DNA from: Pirellulales bacterium | Lineage (GTDB): Bacteria; Planctomycetota; Planctomycetia; Pirellulales; JAEUIK01 | Reading direction: 5' to 3' | DNA length: 64,000 nucleotides | NCBI GenBank assembly: GCA_019694455.1 | Contig: JAIBBY010000003.1 | Coordinates: forward strand, 64,597 to 128,596 | Shown: piece by piece, positions 53,700 through 63,821 of the stretch | Position numbering within the stretch: the first letter of the stretch is position 1 | Layout: each line of letters opens with the position of its first letter | Translations under genes and position numbers: made by a program | Notes under the pieces: generated by a model | Database searches by the model: none | What the model was told of the DNA's origin: nothing | The model's input: only the letters and a program-made list of their open reading frames with translations

Positions 53700-54941
53700 T
53701 CAGACGCGTTTGACGATGAGCACCGAATTGATGCCCAACATGCCGAAGGAGTTGTTGAGAATATAATCGACGCGATGCAGCTCGCGCGGTTCGCCTGTCA
53801 CCAGCCCACGCACCTCGCACTCGGGATCAAGCCGATCGACGTTGATGGTGGCATGACACACACGGTCGTTGAACGACGGCAAATTGCCCGCCAGTTCCAA
53901 TGCGCCGGAGGCGCCCATGGTGTGGCCGATGAAGCTCTTGGAGTTGTTGATCGCGGCGCGCTGCTCGCCAAACACGCGGCGCAGCGCCTGGCATTCCTGC
54001 GCGTCGCCGGCGCCAGTGCCGGTGGCGTGCGTGCTGACAATGTCGATCTCGTCCGCTGCAATGCCGGCGCGCCGCAGGGCCAGTTCCATGCACTCGGCTT
54101 GGCGCTCGGAGTTGGGCAACACAAAATCGGTGGCGTCGCTGTTGATGGCATAACCAGCGATTTCGCCAATGATTTTGGCGCCACGCAGTTTGGCGTCTGT
54201 CAGCCGTTCCAGCACGTAGAGGCACCCTCCTTCGGAGACCACGATGCCATTGCGATCAACATCAAAGGGGCGCGAGGCCTTGGCCGGGTCTTCGTGTTTG
54301 GCGAGCGCGCCTTGGCTGGCGAAGCTGGCGAAGATGCCAAACGTGCGCACGCTTTCGGAAACGCCGCCTGCAAGCGCCAGATCGCATTCGCCCAGCCGCA
54401 GCATTTGCGCGCCCTGGATGATGCCCGCGTTGCCCGCCGCGCACGCCGCGCCAATCGTGTAATGCGGGCCCGTGATGCCGAGGTTGAGCGAAATCTCGCC
54501 GGCCGGATTGTTGGCCACCGTGCGCGGATTGTGGTGGTGCGACCAGAACTTGGTGTCGTAGTCGTACCCTTTGATTTCATAAATCTCGTTCTCGGTTTCG
54601 ACGTTGCCATGCTCGGTGACGCCGACATAGATGCCGACTCGAGCGCGGTCGACGTTGGGCCAGTCAATGCCCGAGTCGAGAATCGCCTCGTGGGCACAGT
54701 AGATTCCCACCCCCCCCGCTCGGGTGCCGCGCCGCACCTCCTTCTTCTTTTGATAGCGCAACTCGTCGAAGTCGCAGATGCCCGCTAGCGTGGTCCCCAC
54801 ATAGCGAATGTCGTACTCCACGACGCCGCTTTGGCCCGCCAAAAGCGCAGTGCGAAACTCGTCGAGCGAGTTGCCGTTTGGGGCAGTCAGGCCGACGCCG
54901 GTGATGACGATCCGTTGTGAATCGGGCAGCGCGGAAGGCAT
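53700..54941 (-). CDS. 3-oxoacyl-ACP synthase, KAS II-type
   Basis: 413 aa. FabF-like thiolase fold with the full triad: Cys167 in AACAAGNAG, His305 in THATGTGAGD and His340 in FIGHTMGASGALE; Lys335 also conserved. Condenses malonyl-ACP with an acyl chain. It is divergent from housekeeping FabF (for example EIKGYDYDTKFWSHHHNPRTVANNP before the active site). First gene of the lipid operon; an inverted repeat lies 30 bases before its ATG. Confidence 0.92.
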   Translation of the reverse strand: MPSALPDSQRIVITGVGLTAPNGNSLDEFRTALLAGQSGVVEYDIRYVGTTLAGICDFDELRYQKKKEVRRGTRAGGVGIYCAHEAILDSGIDWPNVDRARVGIYVGVTEHGNVETENEIYEIKGYDYDTKFWSHHHNPRTVANNPAGEISLNLGITGPHYTIGAACAAGNAGIIQGAQMLRLGECDLALAGGVSESVRTFGIFASFASQGALAKHEDPAKASRPFDVDRNGIVVSEGGCLYVLERLTDAKLRGAKIIGEIAGYAINSDATDFVLPNSERQAECMELALRRAGIAADEIDIVSTHATGTGAGDAQECQALRRVFGEQRAAINNSKSFIGHTMGASGALELAGNLPSFNDRVCHATINVDRLDPECEVRGLVTGEPRELHRVDYILNNSFGMLGINSVLIVKRV

Positions 54942-54970
54942 GAGGCGGAGGGGAAAGGGAACAATCCGTG

Positions 54971-54994
54971 TCGATAGGCGGTGAAGCCTATCGA
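54971..54994 (-). promoter_or_regulatory. Leader palindrome of the lipid operon
   Basis: TCGATAGGC and GCCTATCGA form a perfect 9-base stem with a 6-base loop, 30 bases upstream of the ketosynthase ATG. It could be an operator or attenuator. No T-tract follows, so it is not a simple terminator of the suf operon that ends at 55067. Confidence 0.45.
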
Positions 54995-55066
54995 ACCTAC
55001 CGATTTAGTCCCCGTTTCGCAAGCGGCGCGAGTCGCGCAGCCCCCCACCGATGGAGGCAGTGCCAG

Positions 55067-55381
55067 CTAAAAGATGCCCAATTGGTCGCGGGCGTCTTCG
55101 GTCATGCGATCGGGAGTCCAGGGAGGGCTCATCACCAGTTTGACATCGACGGCGCCGGCGCCTTCCATTGCGCCCACCACTTGCTTGGCCTGGGCCACCA
55201 GTTGCGGACCGGCGGGGCAGGCGGGGCTGGTGAGCGTCATGTCGATTTCGATGTTCGTCTTGTCGTCGACTTCGGAAGTGCGCACTTCATAGACCAGGCC
55301 CAGGTCGACCACGTTGACAAACAACTCGGGATCGACGACCTGTTTGAGCGTCTCGCGAATGTTTTCTTCCACTACCGGCAT
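55067..55381 (-). CDS. sufT: MIP18/SufT-type Fe-S assembly factor (DUF59)
   Basis: 104 aa. ETLKQVVDPELFVNVVDLGLVYEV, the DPE motif, and MTLTSPACPAGPQLVAQ with the conserved Cys mark the DUF59 family; the PPWTPDRMTEDAR tail also fits. SufT helps mature Fe-S proteins. The ATG at 55381 is preferred to a GTG three codons earlier. It is the last gene of the suf operon, with 72 bases after the Rieske gene. Confidence 0.9.
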   Translation of the reverse strand: MPVVEENIRETLKQVVDPELFVNVVDLGLVYEVRTSEVDDKTNIEIDMTLTSPACPAGPQLVAQAKQVVGAMEGAGAVDVKLVMSPPWTPDRMTEDARDQLGIF

Positions 55382-55453
55382 GTCAATCACCGCTTTCTTC
55401 GCGTCCCAGGGAATTGCGGCGCTCGGCCGCGCCAGCTTGCTGCAAAAATTCTC

Positions 55454-55774
55454 TCATTTCGTGAGCCGTACGAAAACCTCGTCCCCTTCAATCTTCACTT
55501 CATGCGCCACCGTGGGACGTGTGGCCGGCAACGCGAGCACGCGGCCATCGCGCACGTCGAACCGCGCGCCGTGCCGAGGACAGATGATGGCGTAGCCGTC
55601 AAGCTCTCCATCCGCCAAGGGGCCGCCATCATGCGTGCAAATGTCGTCAATGGCGTAGTAATGTCCGGCGGTATGGATCAATGCCACCATCCGGTCTTCG
55701 ACCTCCACGACTTCCTTGCCAGGATCGGGGACATCGGTCACCTTGGCGACGCGATGGAACTGATGTTGAGTCAT
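55454..55774 (-). CDS. Rieske-type [2Fe-2S] ferredoxin
   Basis: 106 aa. Both Rieske halves are present: CTHDGGPL (Cys-x-His) and CPRHGARFD (Cys-x2-His). Small soluble Rieske proteins of this size feed electrons to oxygenases (BphF/NirD-like), but in suf operons they probably help in cluster assembly or repair. The ATG at 55774 follows the sufD stop by 5 bases. Cytoplasmic. Confidence 0.93.
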   Translation of the reverse strand: MTQHQFHRVAKVTDVPDPGKEVVEVEDRMVALIHTAGHYYAIDDICTHDGGPLADGELDGYAIICPRHGARFDVRDGRVLALPATRPTVAHEVKIEGDEVFVRLTK

Positions 55775-55779
55775 GGAAG

Positions 55780-57087
55780 TCAATTGTAGTGCCGGATGCG
55801 GCGACCAATTGCCTGGCCGAGCGCTTCGCGCACGCTCTCGATGGTGATGCGGTCAAAGACCTGCTGAAAGAAACCAGCGACGATCGCGCGAATCGCCTCG
55901 TTGCGAGTGAGTCCGCGCGCGCGGAGATAAAATATCTGGTCGTCGTCCACTCGGCCCGCTGTGGCGCCGTGCGTGCAGCGCACATCGTCGGCTTGGATTT
56001 CGAGGCCGGGTATCGAGTCGGCGCGCGATTCCTCGGAGAGCATCAGATTGTCGTTGCGCTGATATGCGTCGGTCTTTTGCGCGTTGGGGTCGACCTTGAT
56101 CATCCCTCGCCAAACCACGCGTGAGGCGTCTTGCAGCCCGCCCTTGTAAAGCAAATCACTGTGGCAACCTGGCGCTTCGTGGTGCTGCAAGGTGTGATAG
56201 GAGAGATGCTGCTTGCCCTCGGTGAACATGACGCCGTTCACCTGGGCGCTGGCGCCTTCACCGGCCAATGCCACGTGCTGGTTGACCTTGGCCAACCGGC
56301 TGCCAAGTGCGCCAATGGTCCATTGCATGCTGGCGTCGCGCGCGAGGATCGCCTTTTGATGAGCGAAGTGCCAGACGCCGGGTCCCCAATTCTGCAGATT
56401 GACATAGCGCAGTCGCGCGCCAGACCCCACGAAGATTTCGATCGCCCCGCAGTGCAAGCCAGATTCGGCGCCCCCCGCCTGTTCGGCGAGCAAGGTCACT
56501 TCGGAGTCGTCTTCGAGGATGACCAATGTGTGGCCGAAGTCGACGCCGGCATCGACCAGGGCCGAAAAAATATGCAGCGGTTGTTCAATGACCACGCCGC
56601 GCGGGACATACAGCAATGTGCCGCCCGACCAGGCGGCGCCGTGCAACGCGGCGAATTTGTCGGCGCCCGGATTCACCGCGCGGGTGAGCAAATGACGCCG
56701 GATCAGGTCGCCGTGCGTATGCGCTGCCGCTTCGAGGCTGCCAAAATAAACGCCACGACTGGAATCGGCCGCGTTCAGTTCCTGCCGCACGATCGCGCTG
56801 CCGTGCGCTACGGTGCGTCCGCCCAGTTCGACGCCTTGCGATAACAGCGGCTCGGCGCTGGGTTCCGACGCGGCGGAGTCCAACGGAAAGGCAAAGCGAT
56901 CGAGCCGCAACATGCGGACATCGGTGCGCCGCCACTCTTCCTCGTTGCGCGACGGCACGGGCAACTCTTCGAATTTTCTCCACGACTGGCGGCGCAGGTC
57001 GACAAGCCATTCGGGCTCGCGGCGCGCGGCCAAAAACGCTTCAAACGCCTCGGTCGTAAAGCCGGCGCGGGCCAAAGTTTCCGGCAT
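55780..57087 (-). CDS. sufD: Fe-S cluster assembly protein SufD
   Basis: 435 aa from the ATG at 57087. Right-handed beta-helix scaffold: FAALHGAAWSGGTLLYVPRGVVIEQPLHI, LVILEDDSEVTLLAEQAGG, MQWTIGALGSRLAKVNQHVAL, NLMLSEESRADSIPGLEIQADDVRCTHGATAGRVDDDQIFYLRARGL with the conserved His. It pairs with SufB and SufC in the SufBCD complex. The gene ends close to the Rieske gene and follows sufB by 113 bases. Confidence 0.96.
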   Translation of the reverse strand: MPETLARAGFTTEAFEAFLAARREPEWLVDLRRQSWRKFEELPVPSRNEEEWRRTDVRMLRLDRFAFPLDSAASEPSAEPLLSQGVELGGRTVAHGSAIVRQELNAADSSRGVYFGSLEAAAHTHGDLIRRHLLTRAVNPGADKFAALHGAAWSGGTLLYVPRGVVIEQPLHIFSALVDAGVDFGHTLVILEDDSEVTLLAEQAGGAESGLHCGAIEIFVGSGARLRYVNLQNWGPGVWHFAHQKAILARDASMQWTIGALGSRLAKVNQHVALAGEGASAQVNGVMFTEGKQHLSYHTLQHHEAPGCHSDLLYKGGLQDASRVVWRGMIKVDPNAQKTDAYQRNDNLMLSEESRADSIPGLEIQADDVRCTHGATAGRVDDDQIFYLRARGLTRNEAIRAIVAGFFQQVFDRITIESVREALGQAIGRRIRHYN

Positions 57088-57200
57088 GGAGTTCTCTTGG
57101 ACAACGAAAAGGTAGGAGTGAACTGAGGACAACCCAGCGGCGACGTGTCGGCGCTATCAGTGTGGCGCCAGATCCGCGCCGGCTCGCGCTGACGCGTTGA

Positions 57201-58658
<1,458 letters not shown>

Positions 58659-58738
58659 CGGCAACTTTGTTCGTTCGTTTTGTAGGGGGGGGGACGGCAG
58701 CAATCGTGGCCGCGCTCCGTAGCTACGCAGACCCGCAG

Positions 58739-59569
58739 CTAAGCGACCGCTTCTACCTTTTGCATCGACTGGTTGTCGGTCGCCGCATCGGGATATTGCG
58801 CTCGAATGCGATCGTAGCCTTGCTGGTGCAACTCCTCCGCCAGTTCGGCGCCCCCGGTCTCGACAATGCGGCCGCCCAGCATCACGTGGGTGAAGTCGGG
58901 GCGGTTGTATTCCAATAGTTTGTCGTGGTGAGTGATGATCAGGATGCCCATGTCCTTGCCGCCGATCTCCGCGATGCTTTGGCTGGCCAATCGCACGGCG
59001 TCGACATCGAGCCCGCTGTCGGTCTCGTCGAGAATGGCGAACTTGGGCCGCAGCATGGCCATTTGCAGAATCTCGGCCCGCTTCATCTCGCCCCCCGAGA
59101 AACCATCGTTGACGTAGCGTTTGGCAAACTCCGCGTCGATCCGCAACTGCTCCATCTTCGAACGCAACTCCTTGCGAAAGTCGCGCATCGGAATCAAATC
59201 TTCACCTTCCTTGCGATCCGGATTGCGCACGTTGGTGGCCGCGTGGCGGAGAAAATCGGCCATCTTGACGCCGGGGATCGACATGGGGCGCTGAAACGCG
59301 AGAAACACTCCAGCTCGGGCGCGCTGATCGGGTTCCATCGCCAGCACGTCCAGCGTTTGACCGTCGGCGGTAGTCAGTTCCACTGTGCCGCTGGTCACCT
59401 CGTAGCCCGGATGCCCCATGATGGCATAGCCGAGCGTGCTTTTGCCCGACCCGTTGGGCCCCATCAAGGCATGCACCTCGCCGCGCTGAATTTCTAGATT
59501 CACGCCGCGGAGGATCGGCTTGCCATCGACCGAGACATGCAAATCTTTGATGCGGAGAGTTTCTTTCAT
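58739..59569 (-). CDS. sufC: Fe-S cluster assembly ATPase SufC
   Basis: 276 aa. ABC ATPase of the SufC type: Walker [10 protein letters not shown], signature [11 protein letters not shown], Walker [17 protein letters not shown] and a switch His in [10 protein letters not shown]. It drives conformational changes of SufB and SufD. Slightly longer than E. coli SufC owing to a C-terminal tail. It follows nuoB-like by 16 bases and is 80 bases upstream of sufB. Confidence 0.97.
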   Translation of the reverse strand: MKETLRIKDLHVSVDGKPILRGVNLEIQRGEVHALMGPNGSGKSTLGYAIMGHPGYEVTSGTVELTTADGQTLDVLAMEPDQRARAGVFLAFQRPMSIPGVKMADFLRHAATNVRNPDRKEGEDLIPMRDFRKELRSKMEQLRIDAEFAKRYVNDGFSGGEMKRAEILQMAMLRPKFAILDETDSGLDVDAVRLASQSIAEIGGKDMGILIITHHDKLLEYNRPDFTHVMLGGRIVETGGAELAEELHQQGYDRIRAQYPDAATDNQSMQKVEAVA

Positions 59570-59585
59570 CGTTCAATTACTTTGA

Positions 59586-60224
59586 TTAGCCGGTGATTTT
59601 CTGGTGATCGGTGACGGGCTCCACTTCGAGCGTGGAGACAAAGCCGCTGTGGTGCGGAATCGGCAAGTCGTCTTCCAGTTGCTCGCCAAGCTGGCCCGCG
59701 GTCCCCAGCCAACCCAGGGAGGTCACACTGGCGCGCTTCTTCGAGATCCGATGCCCTTTGATCTTGTCTTGAATGCGCATCAACCCTTCGAGCAGGGCTT
59801 CGGGTCGGGGAGGACAGCCGGGCACGTACACATCGACCGGAACCACCAAGTCGACACCCTTGACCACGTGATAGCCGTATTTGAAATACGGTCCGCCACC
59901 GACCGTGCAAGCCCCCATGGCGATCACGTACTTGGGATCGGGCATGAGGTTGTACAAGCGGCGAACGCGGCTCGCCATTTTGTAGGTGACCGTGCCGGCC
60001 ACAATCATCAGATCGGCCTGGCGCGGGGTGGCGCGAAAGGCGCCGGCGCCAAAGCGATCCATATCGAAGCGGCTGGCGCCCGCCGCCATCATTTCAATGG
60101 CGCAACAGGCCAAACCAAACGTCATCGGCCAAATGCTCGACTGGCGGGCCCAGTTGATGGCCTGTTCGACCGTCGTCGTGATGACGTTCTCTTCAAAACG
60201 CCCTTCAATCCATGGCTTGGTCAT
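59586..60224 (-). CDS. nuoB: NADH-quinone oxidoreductase subunit B-like protein
   Basis: 212 aa. Complex I subunit with the N2 [4Fe-4S] ligands: LACCAIEMM (tandem Cys), GACTVGGG and [38 protein letters not shown] is the family signature. Unusually it sits between sufR and sufC rather than with nuoACDE genes. The C-terminal 40 residues are variable. Whether this copy serves complex I or an assembly role is not evident from the sequence. Confidence 0.93.
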   Translation of the reverse strand: MTKPWIEGRFEENVITTTVEQAINWARQSSIWPMTFGLACCAIEMMAAGASRFDMDRFGAGAFRATPRQADLMIVAGTVTYKMASRVRRLYNLMPDPKYVIAMGACTVGGGPYFKYGYHVVKGVDLVVPVDVYVPGCPPRPEALLEGLMRIQDKIKGHRISKKRASVTSLGWLGTAGQLGEQLEDDLPIPHHSGFVSTLEVEPVTDHQKITG

Positions 60225-60284
60225 AGCGAATTTACCTGGCGGGGGACCGTAACTTACGATTGAGTCCCCTGTTATATCGAAATC

Positions 60285-60908
60285 TCAATTGGTCTGAAAC
60301 TGGCAACACGCATGGCCATCGAGCCGACACTGCGACAGCCGGACAGGCTCGGACAGCAAATCGGCAAACAACATCCGCTCCACCGCGCAAATGCCTCGAT
60401 CCTGCTCCGCCAACTGCGGATAAGGGCAATCGTGAGCGCTGAGCACCGGCAGGCCGCCGGAGTCATCCACCGAAAACGGCACCCCGCGATCGGTGAATAG
60501 CTGCTTGACCGACTCCATTCGCTCAGTCAGGTTCGCGCCATGCACCTGCGAACGATAATTGGCCGCCAACGATTGAGTCACTCGCGACAATAGTCCCTTC
60601 CGCACTTCAGGGTCTTTGACGGCGCGAATCTCCTGCCACAACGCGACCGCCAAATCCGCGAAATTGGAGCCAGCCTGTCGGCGAGCCTTCTCGGTCAGCG
60701 AATACCGATGACTAGGCCGGCCGCGCTGCGAGGGAGTCACGTTTCGCTCGATCAGGCCTTCCGCCATGAGTCGATTCAAACGCTGCCGAATCGCAGTTGG
60801 CGTGACCGAATTGGCTTCGGCCAGCGAAGACACGGTTTGTGCCCCGGTTACCCGCAAAACGTCGAGTAACTTGCTATCGGTCTCGGTCGTGTTGCGGTAT
60901 GTGCTCAT
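60285..60908 (-). CDS. sufR: SufR-like iron-sulfur transcriptional regulator
   Basis: 207 aa. N-terminal winged helix of the DeoR/ArsR type (LLDVLRVTGAQTVSSLAEANSVTPTAIRQRLNRL, RGRPSHRYSLTEKA). C-terminal cluster-binding region with cysteines at 161, 174, 194, 201 and 202, in the SufR style, so it senses Fe-S status and probably represses the operon it heads. A good promoter (TTGTCA, 16 bases, TATCAT) overlaps the start region, leaving a nearly leaderless message. Confidence 0.9.
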   Translation of the reverse strand: MSTYRNTTETDSKLLDVLRVTGAQTVSSLAEANSVTPTAIRQRLNRLMAEGLIERNVTPSQRGRPSHRYSLTEKARRQAGSNFADLAVALWQEIRAVKDPEVRKGLLSRVTQSLAANYRSQVHGANLTERMESVKQLFTDRGVPFSVDDSGGLPVLSAHDCPYPQLAEQDRGICAVERMLFADLLSEPVRLSQCRLDGHACCQFQTN

Positions 60909-60919
60909 GTCTCACTGCA

Positions 60920-60947
60920 ATGATACCAGTTTGCTCATTTTTGACAA
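60920..60947 (-). promoter_or_regulatory. Promoter of the suf operon
   Basis: On the reverse strand TTGTCA (60942-60947) and TATCAT (60920-60925) are 16 bases apart, both close to consensus. Initiation would fall 4-7 bases before the sufR ATG at 60908. Confidence 0.6.
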
Positions 60948-60969
60948 TTATATATGCGAAAAATAGGGC
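60941..60969 (+). promoter_or_regulatory. Candidate divergent promoter of the symporter gene
   Basis: A perfect TTGACA (60941-60946) overlaps the reverse -35 element; 17 bases on is TAGGGC, a weak -10. If used, it starts about 70 bases before the ATG at 61049. Confidence 0.35.
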
Positions 60970-61048
60970 CCGGCACGTAACACGTTGCTTAGCAAGGCCT
61001 TGTATGGTGGAATCGGTGCCCGTAACGATCGCAGTGGGGGCGCTTTCG

Positions 61049-62650
61049 ATGGGACCATCGCACGTGAGTGATTGCCGCTGGCTTTCGTCAAATCTCGCCC
61101 TATTCCGGCGTTTTCGCCACGTCGCGATTTCACTCTTCGGTTGCCACTGGCTACTGCCAGGCGAACAGGCCCGGGCCGCGGAGGGTGGCGGCGGCTGGGA
61201 ACAAGCGGTCGATCATGCCTTTGGCCAATGGCTGGTCACACCGATCAAGTCGGTGCTGTTCTTCGATCTGGGGCGTATTTACACCTGGGCCACCGGCGAG
61301 CAACTCTCCACCGAGATCCCGCTGGTGCTCTTTTGGTTGATGGCGGGGGCGATCTATTTCACTCTGCAACTTCGACTGATTAACCTGCGCGGGTTCTGGC
61401 ATGCCGTGCGACTGACCAAGGGAGACTACGACGATCCCGCTGACGCCGGAGAAGTGTCGCACTTCCAGGCGCTCAGTTCGGCGTTATCTGGGACGCTGGG
61501 ACTCGGCAACATCAGCGGAGTGGCCATTGCCATCGCCGCCGGGGGCCCGGGGGCGATTGTGTGGCTCAATCTGGCGGGGCTAGTGGGCATGAGCAGCAAG
61601 TTCGCCGAATGCACGCTCGGACAAATGTATCGGCGTATCGACCGATCGGGGGTCGTGGCGGGCGGTCCCATGTACTATTTACGCGAGGGTCTTGCCGCAC
61701 GTGGCTGGCCACGCGCGGGAATGGCGCTTGCCGCTTTGTTCGCGGTCATGTGCATGGGAGGATCGGTGGGGGGTGGCTGCGCGTTTCAGGTGAATCAATC
61801 GCTGGCCGTGGTTCGCCAGCAGATATCGTTCTTCGATCGGTTTCCCGCGGCTTACGGCGCGATTTGCGCGTTATTGGTGGGACTGGTCATCGTGGGAGGC
61901 ATTCGGCGCATCGCATTGGCGGCGGAACGAATCGTGCCATTCATGTGCGGCCTGTACATCATGGCGGCCGCGGTGATCATCGCCATGCACGCCTCGCGGA
62001 TCGGGCCGGCAATTCAGGAGATCGTCTCTGGGGCGCTGCGACCCGCAGCGATCTATGGCGGCTTTTTGGGCGTGATGGTGCAAGGAATCCGCCGAGCCGC
62101 CTTCTCGAACGAGGCGGGCATCGGTTCGGCGTCGATCGCCCATTCGGCCGCGCGGACCAACGAACCGGTGCGAGAGGGTTTCGTGGCGCTGTTGGAGCCC
62201 TTTATCGACACCGTGGTGGTATGCAGTGTGACTGCTCTGCTCATCGTGATTACCGGCGTCTACAAGCAGCCAGGACAGGCCCAAGGCATGCTGCTCACCA
62301 GTGAGGCATTTGGGACGGTCGCCGATTGGTTTCCAGCCATGCTGGCGGTAATCATGGTGCTGTTCGCCTATGCGACCATGATTACCTGGGCCTATTACGG
62401 CGAACGCTGCTGGGCGTTTCTATTTGGCCAACGCAGCGCGATTGTGTTTCAATTAATCTTTCTGGCGTTCGTCGTGCTGGGGTCGATAGTCACCGCGGAG
62501 CATGTGCTCGATTTCGGCGACATGATGATCTTTTCGATGGCGATCCCCAACTTGATTGGCGTGGTGGCGCTAGGCGGCGAGGTGCGCCGCGCCCTCGACG
62601 ATTATTGGCGGCGTTACCAAGCTGGCGAGTTTGAGCCTGGCCAAGGGTGA
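61049..62650 (+). CDS. Sodium/alanine symporter (AGCS family)
   Basis: 533 aa. AGCS (DAACS-like) transporters import alanine or glycine with Na+. Ten or more hydrophobic segments, with GTLGLGNISGVAIAIAAGGPGA, a hallmark, GMSSKFAECTLGQMYR, RRAAFSNEAGIGSASIAH and ITWAYYGERCWAFLFG. The N terminus looks like an extra signal-like leader ending in ARAAEGG. The ATG at 61049 has GGGGG 8 bases upstream; an in-frame ATG at 61004 is also possible. The gene is divergent from sufR, and a small membrane gene overlaps its stop. Confidence 0.92.
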   Translation: MGPSHVSDCRWLSSNLALFRRFRHVAISLFGCHWLLPGEQARAAEGGGGWEQAVDHAFGQWLVTPIKSVLFFDLGRIYTWATGEQLSTEIPLVLFWLMAGAIYFTLQLRLINLRGFWHAVRLTKGDYDDPADAGEVSHFQALSSALSGTLGLGNISGVAIAIAAGGPGAIVWLNLAGLVGMSSKFAECTLGQMYRRIDRSGVVAGGPMYYLREGLAARGWPRAGMALAALFAVMCMGGSVGGGCAFQVNQSLAVVRQQISFFDRFPAAYGAICALLVGLVIVGGIRRIALAAERIVPFMCGLYIMAAAVIIAMHASRIGPAIQEIVSGALRPAAIYGGFLGVMVQGIRRAAFSNEAGIGSASIAHSAARTNEPVREGFVALLEPFIDTVVVCSVTALLIVITGVYKQPGQAQGMLLTSEAFGTVADWFPAMLAVIMVLFAYATMITWAYYGERCWAFLFGQRSAIVFQLIFLAFVVLGSIVTAEHVLDFGDMMIFSMAIPNLIGVVALGGEVRRALDDYWRRYQAGEFEPGQG

Positions 62651-63060
62651 TTGTTTTTGTGAGCCAAGAGCAAGCCAACTCAGCGACTCGAAGGGACAAC
62701 ACCGCCGCGCGGCCCAGCGGAAGCTATTCGTTGGCAGAGCTGTTGCTGGCGCTCACGGCGTTCGCGGCCGCCTTTGGCGTTTTACAATCGGCGCGGTTTG
62801 ATGTGGACCAAAGCAACGATTCGATCGTGACGTTGGCGATTATCTTGGGAGCGTTCACCGGGGCCGCATTAGGTGGCGGCGCTGCCTGGGCCGTGGGCCG
62901 GACCCGACGAGCAACACTGCTGGCAATTGCACTGGGAATGGCGGTCGGCGGAATGGGGGGCGCGATCGTCGGAATGCGGATCTCCATGATTCGTGTGGTG
63001 GTAGCCGCCGCGCTGGTGTGCGGCGCCGCCATTGTCTTGAGAATCACGTCGCGCCCGTGA
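62647..63060 (+). CDS. Small three-helix membrane protein
   Basis: 137 aa with a GTG start that overlaps the symporter stop by 4 bases (GTGA), so it is translationally coupled. Three hydrophobic segments rich in Gly and Ala (LAELLLALTAFAAAFGVL, LAIILGAFTGAALGGGAAWAV, VVVAAALVCGAAIVLRI). It may be an accessory to the transporter, but I recognise no family. Confidence 0.7.
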   Translation: MIVFVSQEQANSATRRDNTAARPSGSYSLAELLLALTAFAAAFGVLQSARFDVDQSNDSIVTLAIILGAFTGAALGGGAAWAVGRTRRATLLAIALGMAVGGMGGAIVGMRISMIRVVVAAALVCGAAIVLRITSRP

Positions 63061-63079
63061 TCGTGGCTCGCTCCCACCG

Positions 63080-63637
63080 TTATTCCGCCACGGGCGCAAC
63101 TTCCTTTAACAACGCCTCAATTTTGTCGCTCATGATGCGCGGCCCCTGCTGCTTGTTCCAGGTCAGTTCGCCTTCCCAAGCGTAGCGCACGTTGCCTGCC
63201 CGATCGATCAAGTACATGCTTGGCCACCAACGATTGCGCCATGCCGCCCAAATCTTGGATTCGTTGTCGATGGCGATGGCATGCCGGAAGCCAACCTCCT
63301 GGACCTTGGCCCGCACATTGGCCAGGTCGCGCTCGGCCTGCGTTTCCGGAGTGTGAACGCCAACCATCACGAAGTCTTGGCGATCCTTGAAACGGTCGTG
63401 CCATTTCAGGTACTTGTCGTGGTCATGGATGCAATTAGAACAGCCAAAGGCCCAAAAATGGACCAGCACAACCTTGCCTCGCAAGTCGGAGAGCTTGAGC
63501 GGCTTGGAATTCAGCCACTCGGTAACCCCTTCAAACTCCGGCGCCGGAAGCTTGCCCTCTTGCGGATTCTGCGCCACTGCCGTGCTGGCCAAGGCGAGTG
63601 CAACGGCCGCAATTGCGAGCACTGCGAAACTACGCAT
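63080..63637 (-). CDS. TlpA-like exported thioredoxin-fold protein
   Basis: 185 aa. Signal peptide (AVLAIAAVALALASTAVA). Redoxin/TlpA fold with active-site HFWAFGCSNCIHD: Cys66 and Cys69 give the CxxC motif. VGVHTPETQAERDL and WWPSMYLIDRAGNVRYAWEGEL (cis-Pro region) fit the DipZ/TlpA-like group. It likely reduces or oxidises thiols in the periplasm. It converges on the small membrane gene with about 20 bases between stops. Confidence 0.9.
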   Translation of the reverse strand: MRSFAVLAIAAVALALASTAVAQNPQEGKLPAPEFEGVTEWLNSKPLKLSDLRGKVVLVHFWAFGCSNCIHDHDKYLKWHDRFKDRQDFVMVGVHTPETQAERDLANVRAKVQEVGFRHAIAIDNESKIWAAWRNRWWPSMYLIDRAGNVRYAWEGELTWNKQQGPRIMSDKIEALLKEVAPVAE

Positions 63638-63821
63638 GAATACATGCCTTATGTCGCCGCTTCGAAGTCCGACGCAACCATTGGGTCAATTCTCGGCCAG
63701 ACGATTCTTGGCGCACGGCTTCGCCTGGTTGTTCCCCACCGTCGCGCCACTGGTTAAAAACTAACACGCTTGGCGCAAGCCACCTAGCGATGATGCGAAC
63801 TATTCAGCCCGGCGCAATTCC

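Noticed and set aside
53400-54788. 462-codon open frame antisense to the ketosynthase and ACP genes
   Set aside because: It spans two convincing genes on the other strand and has no recognisable domain.
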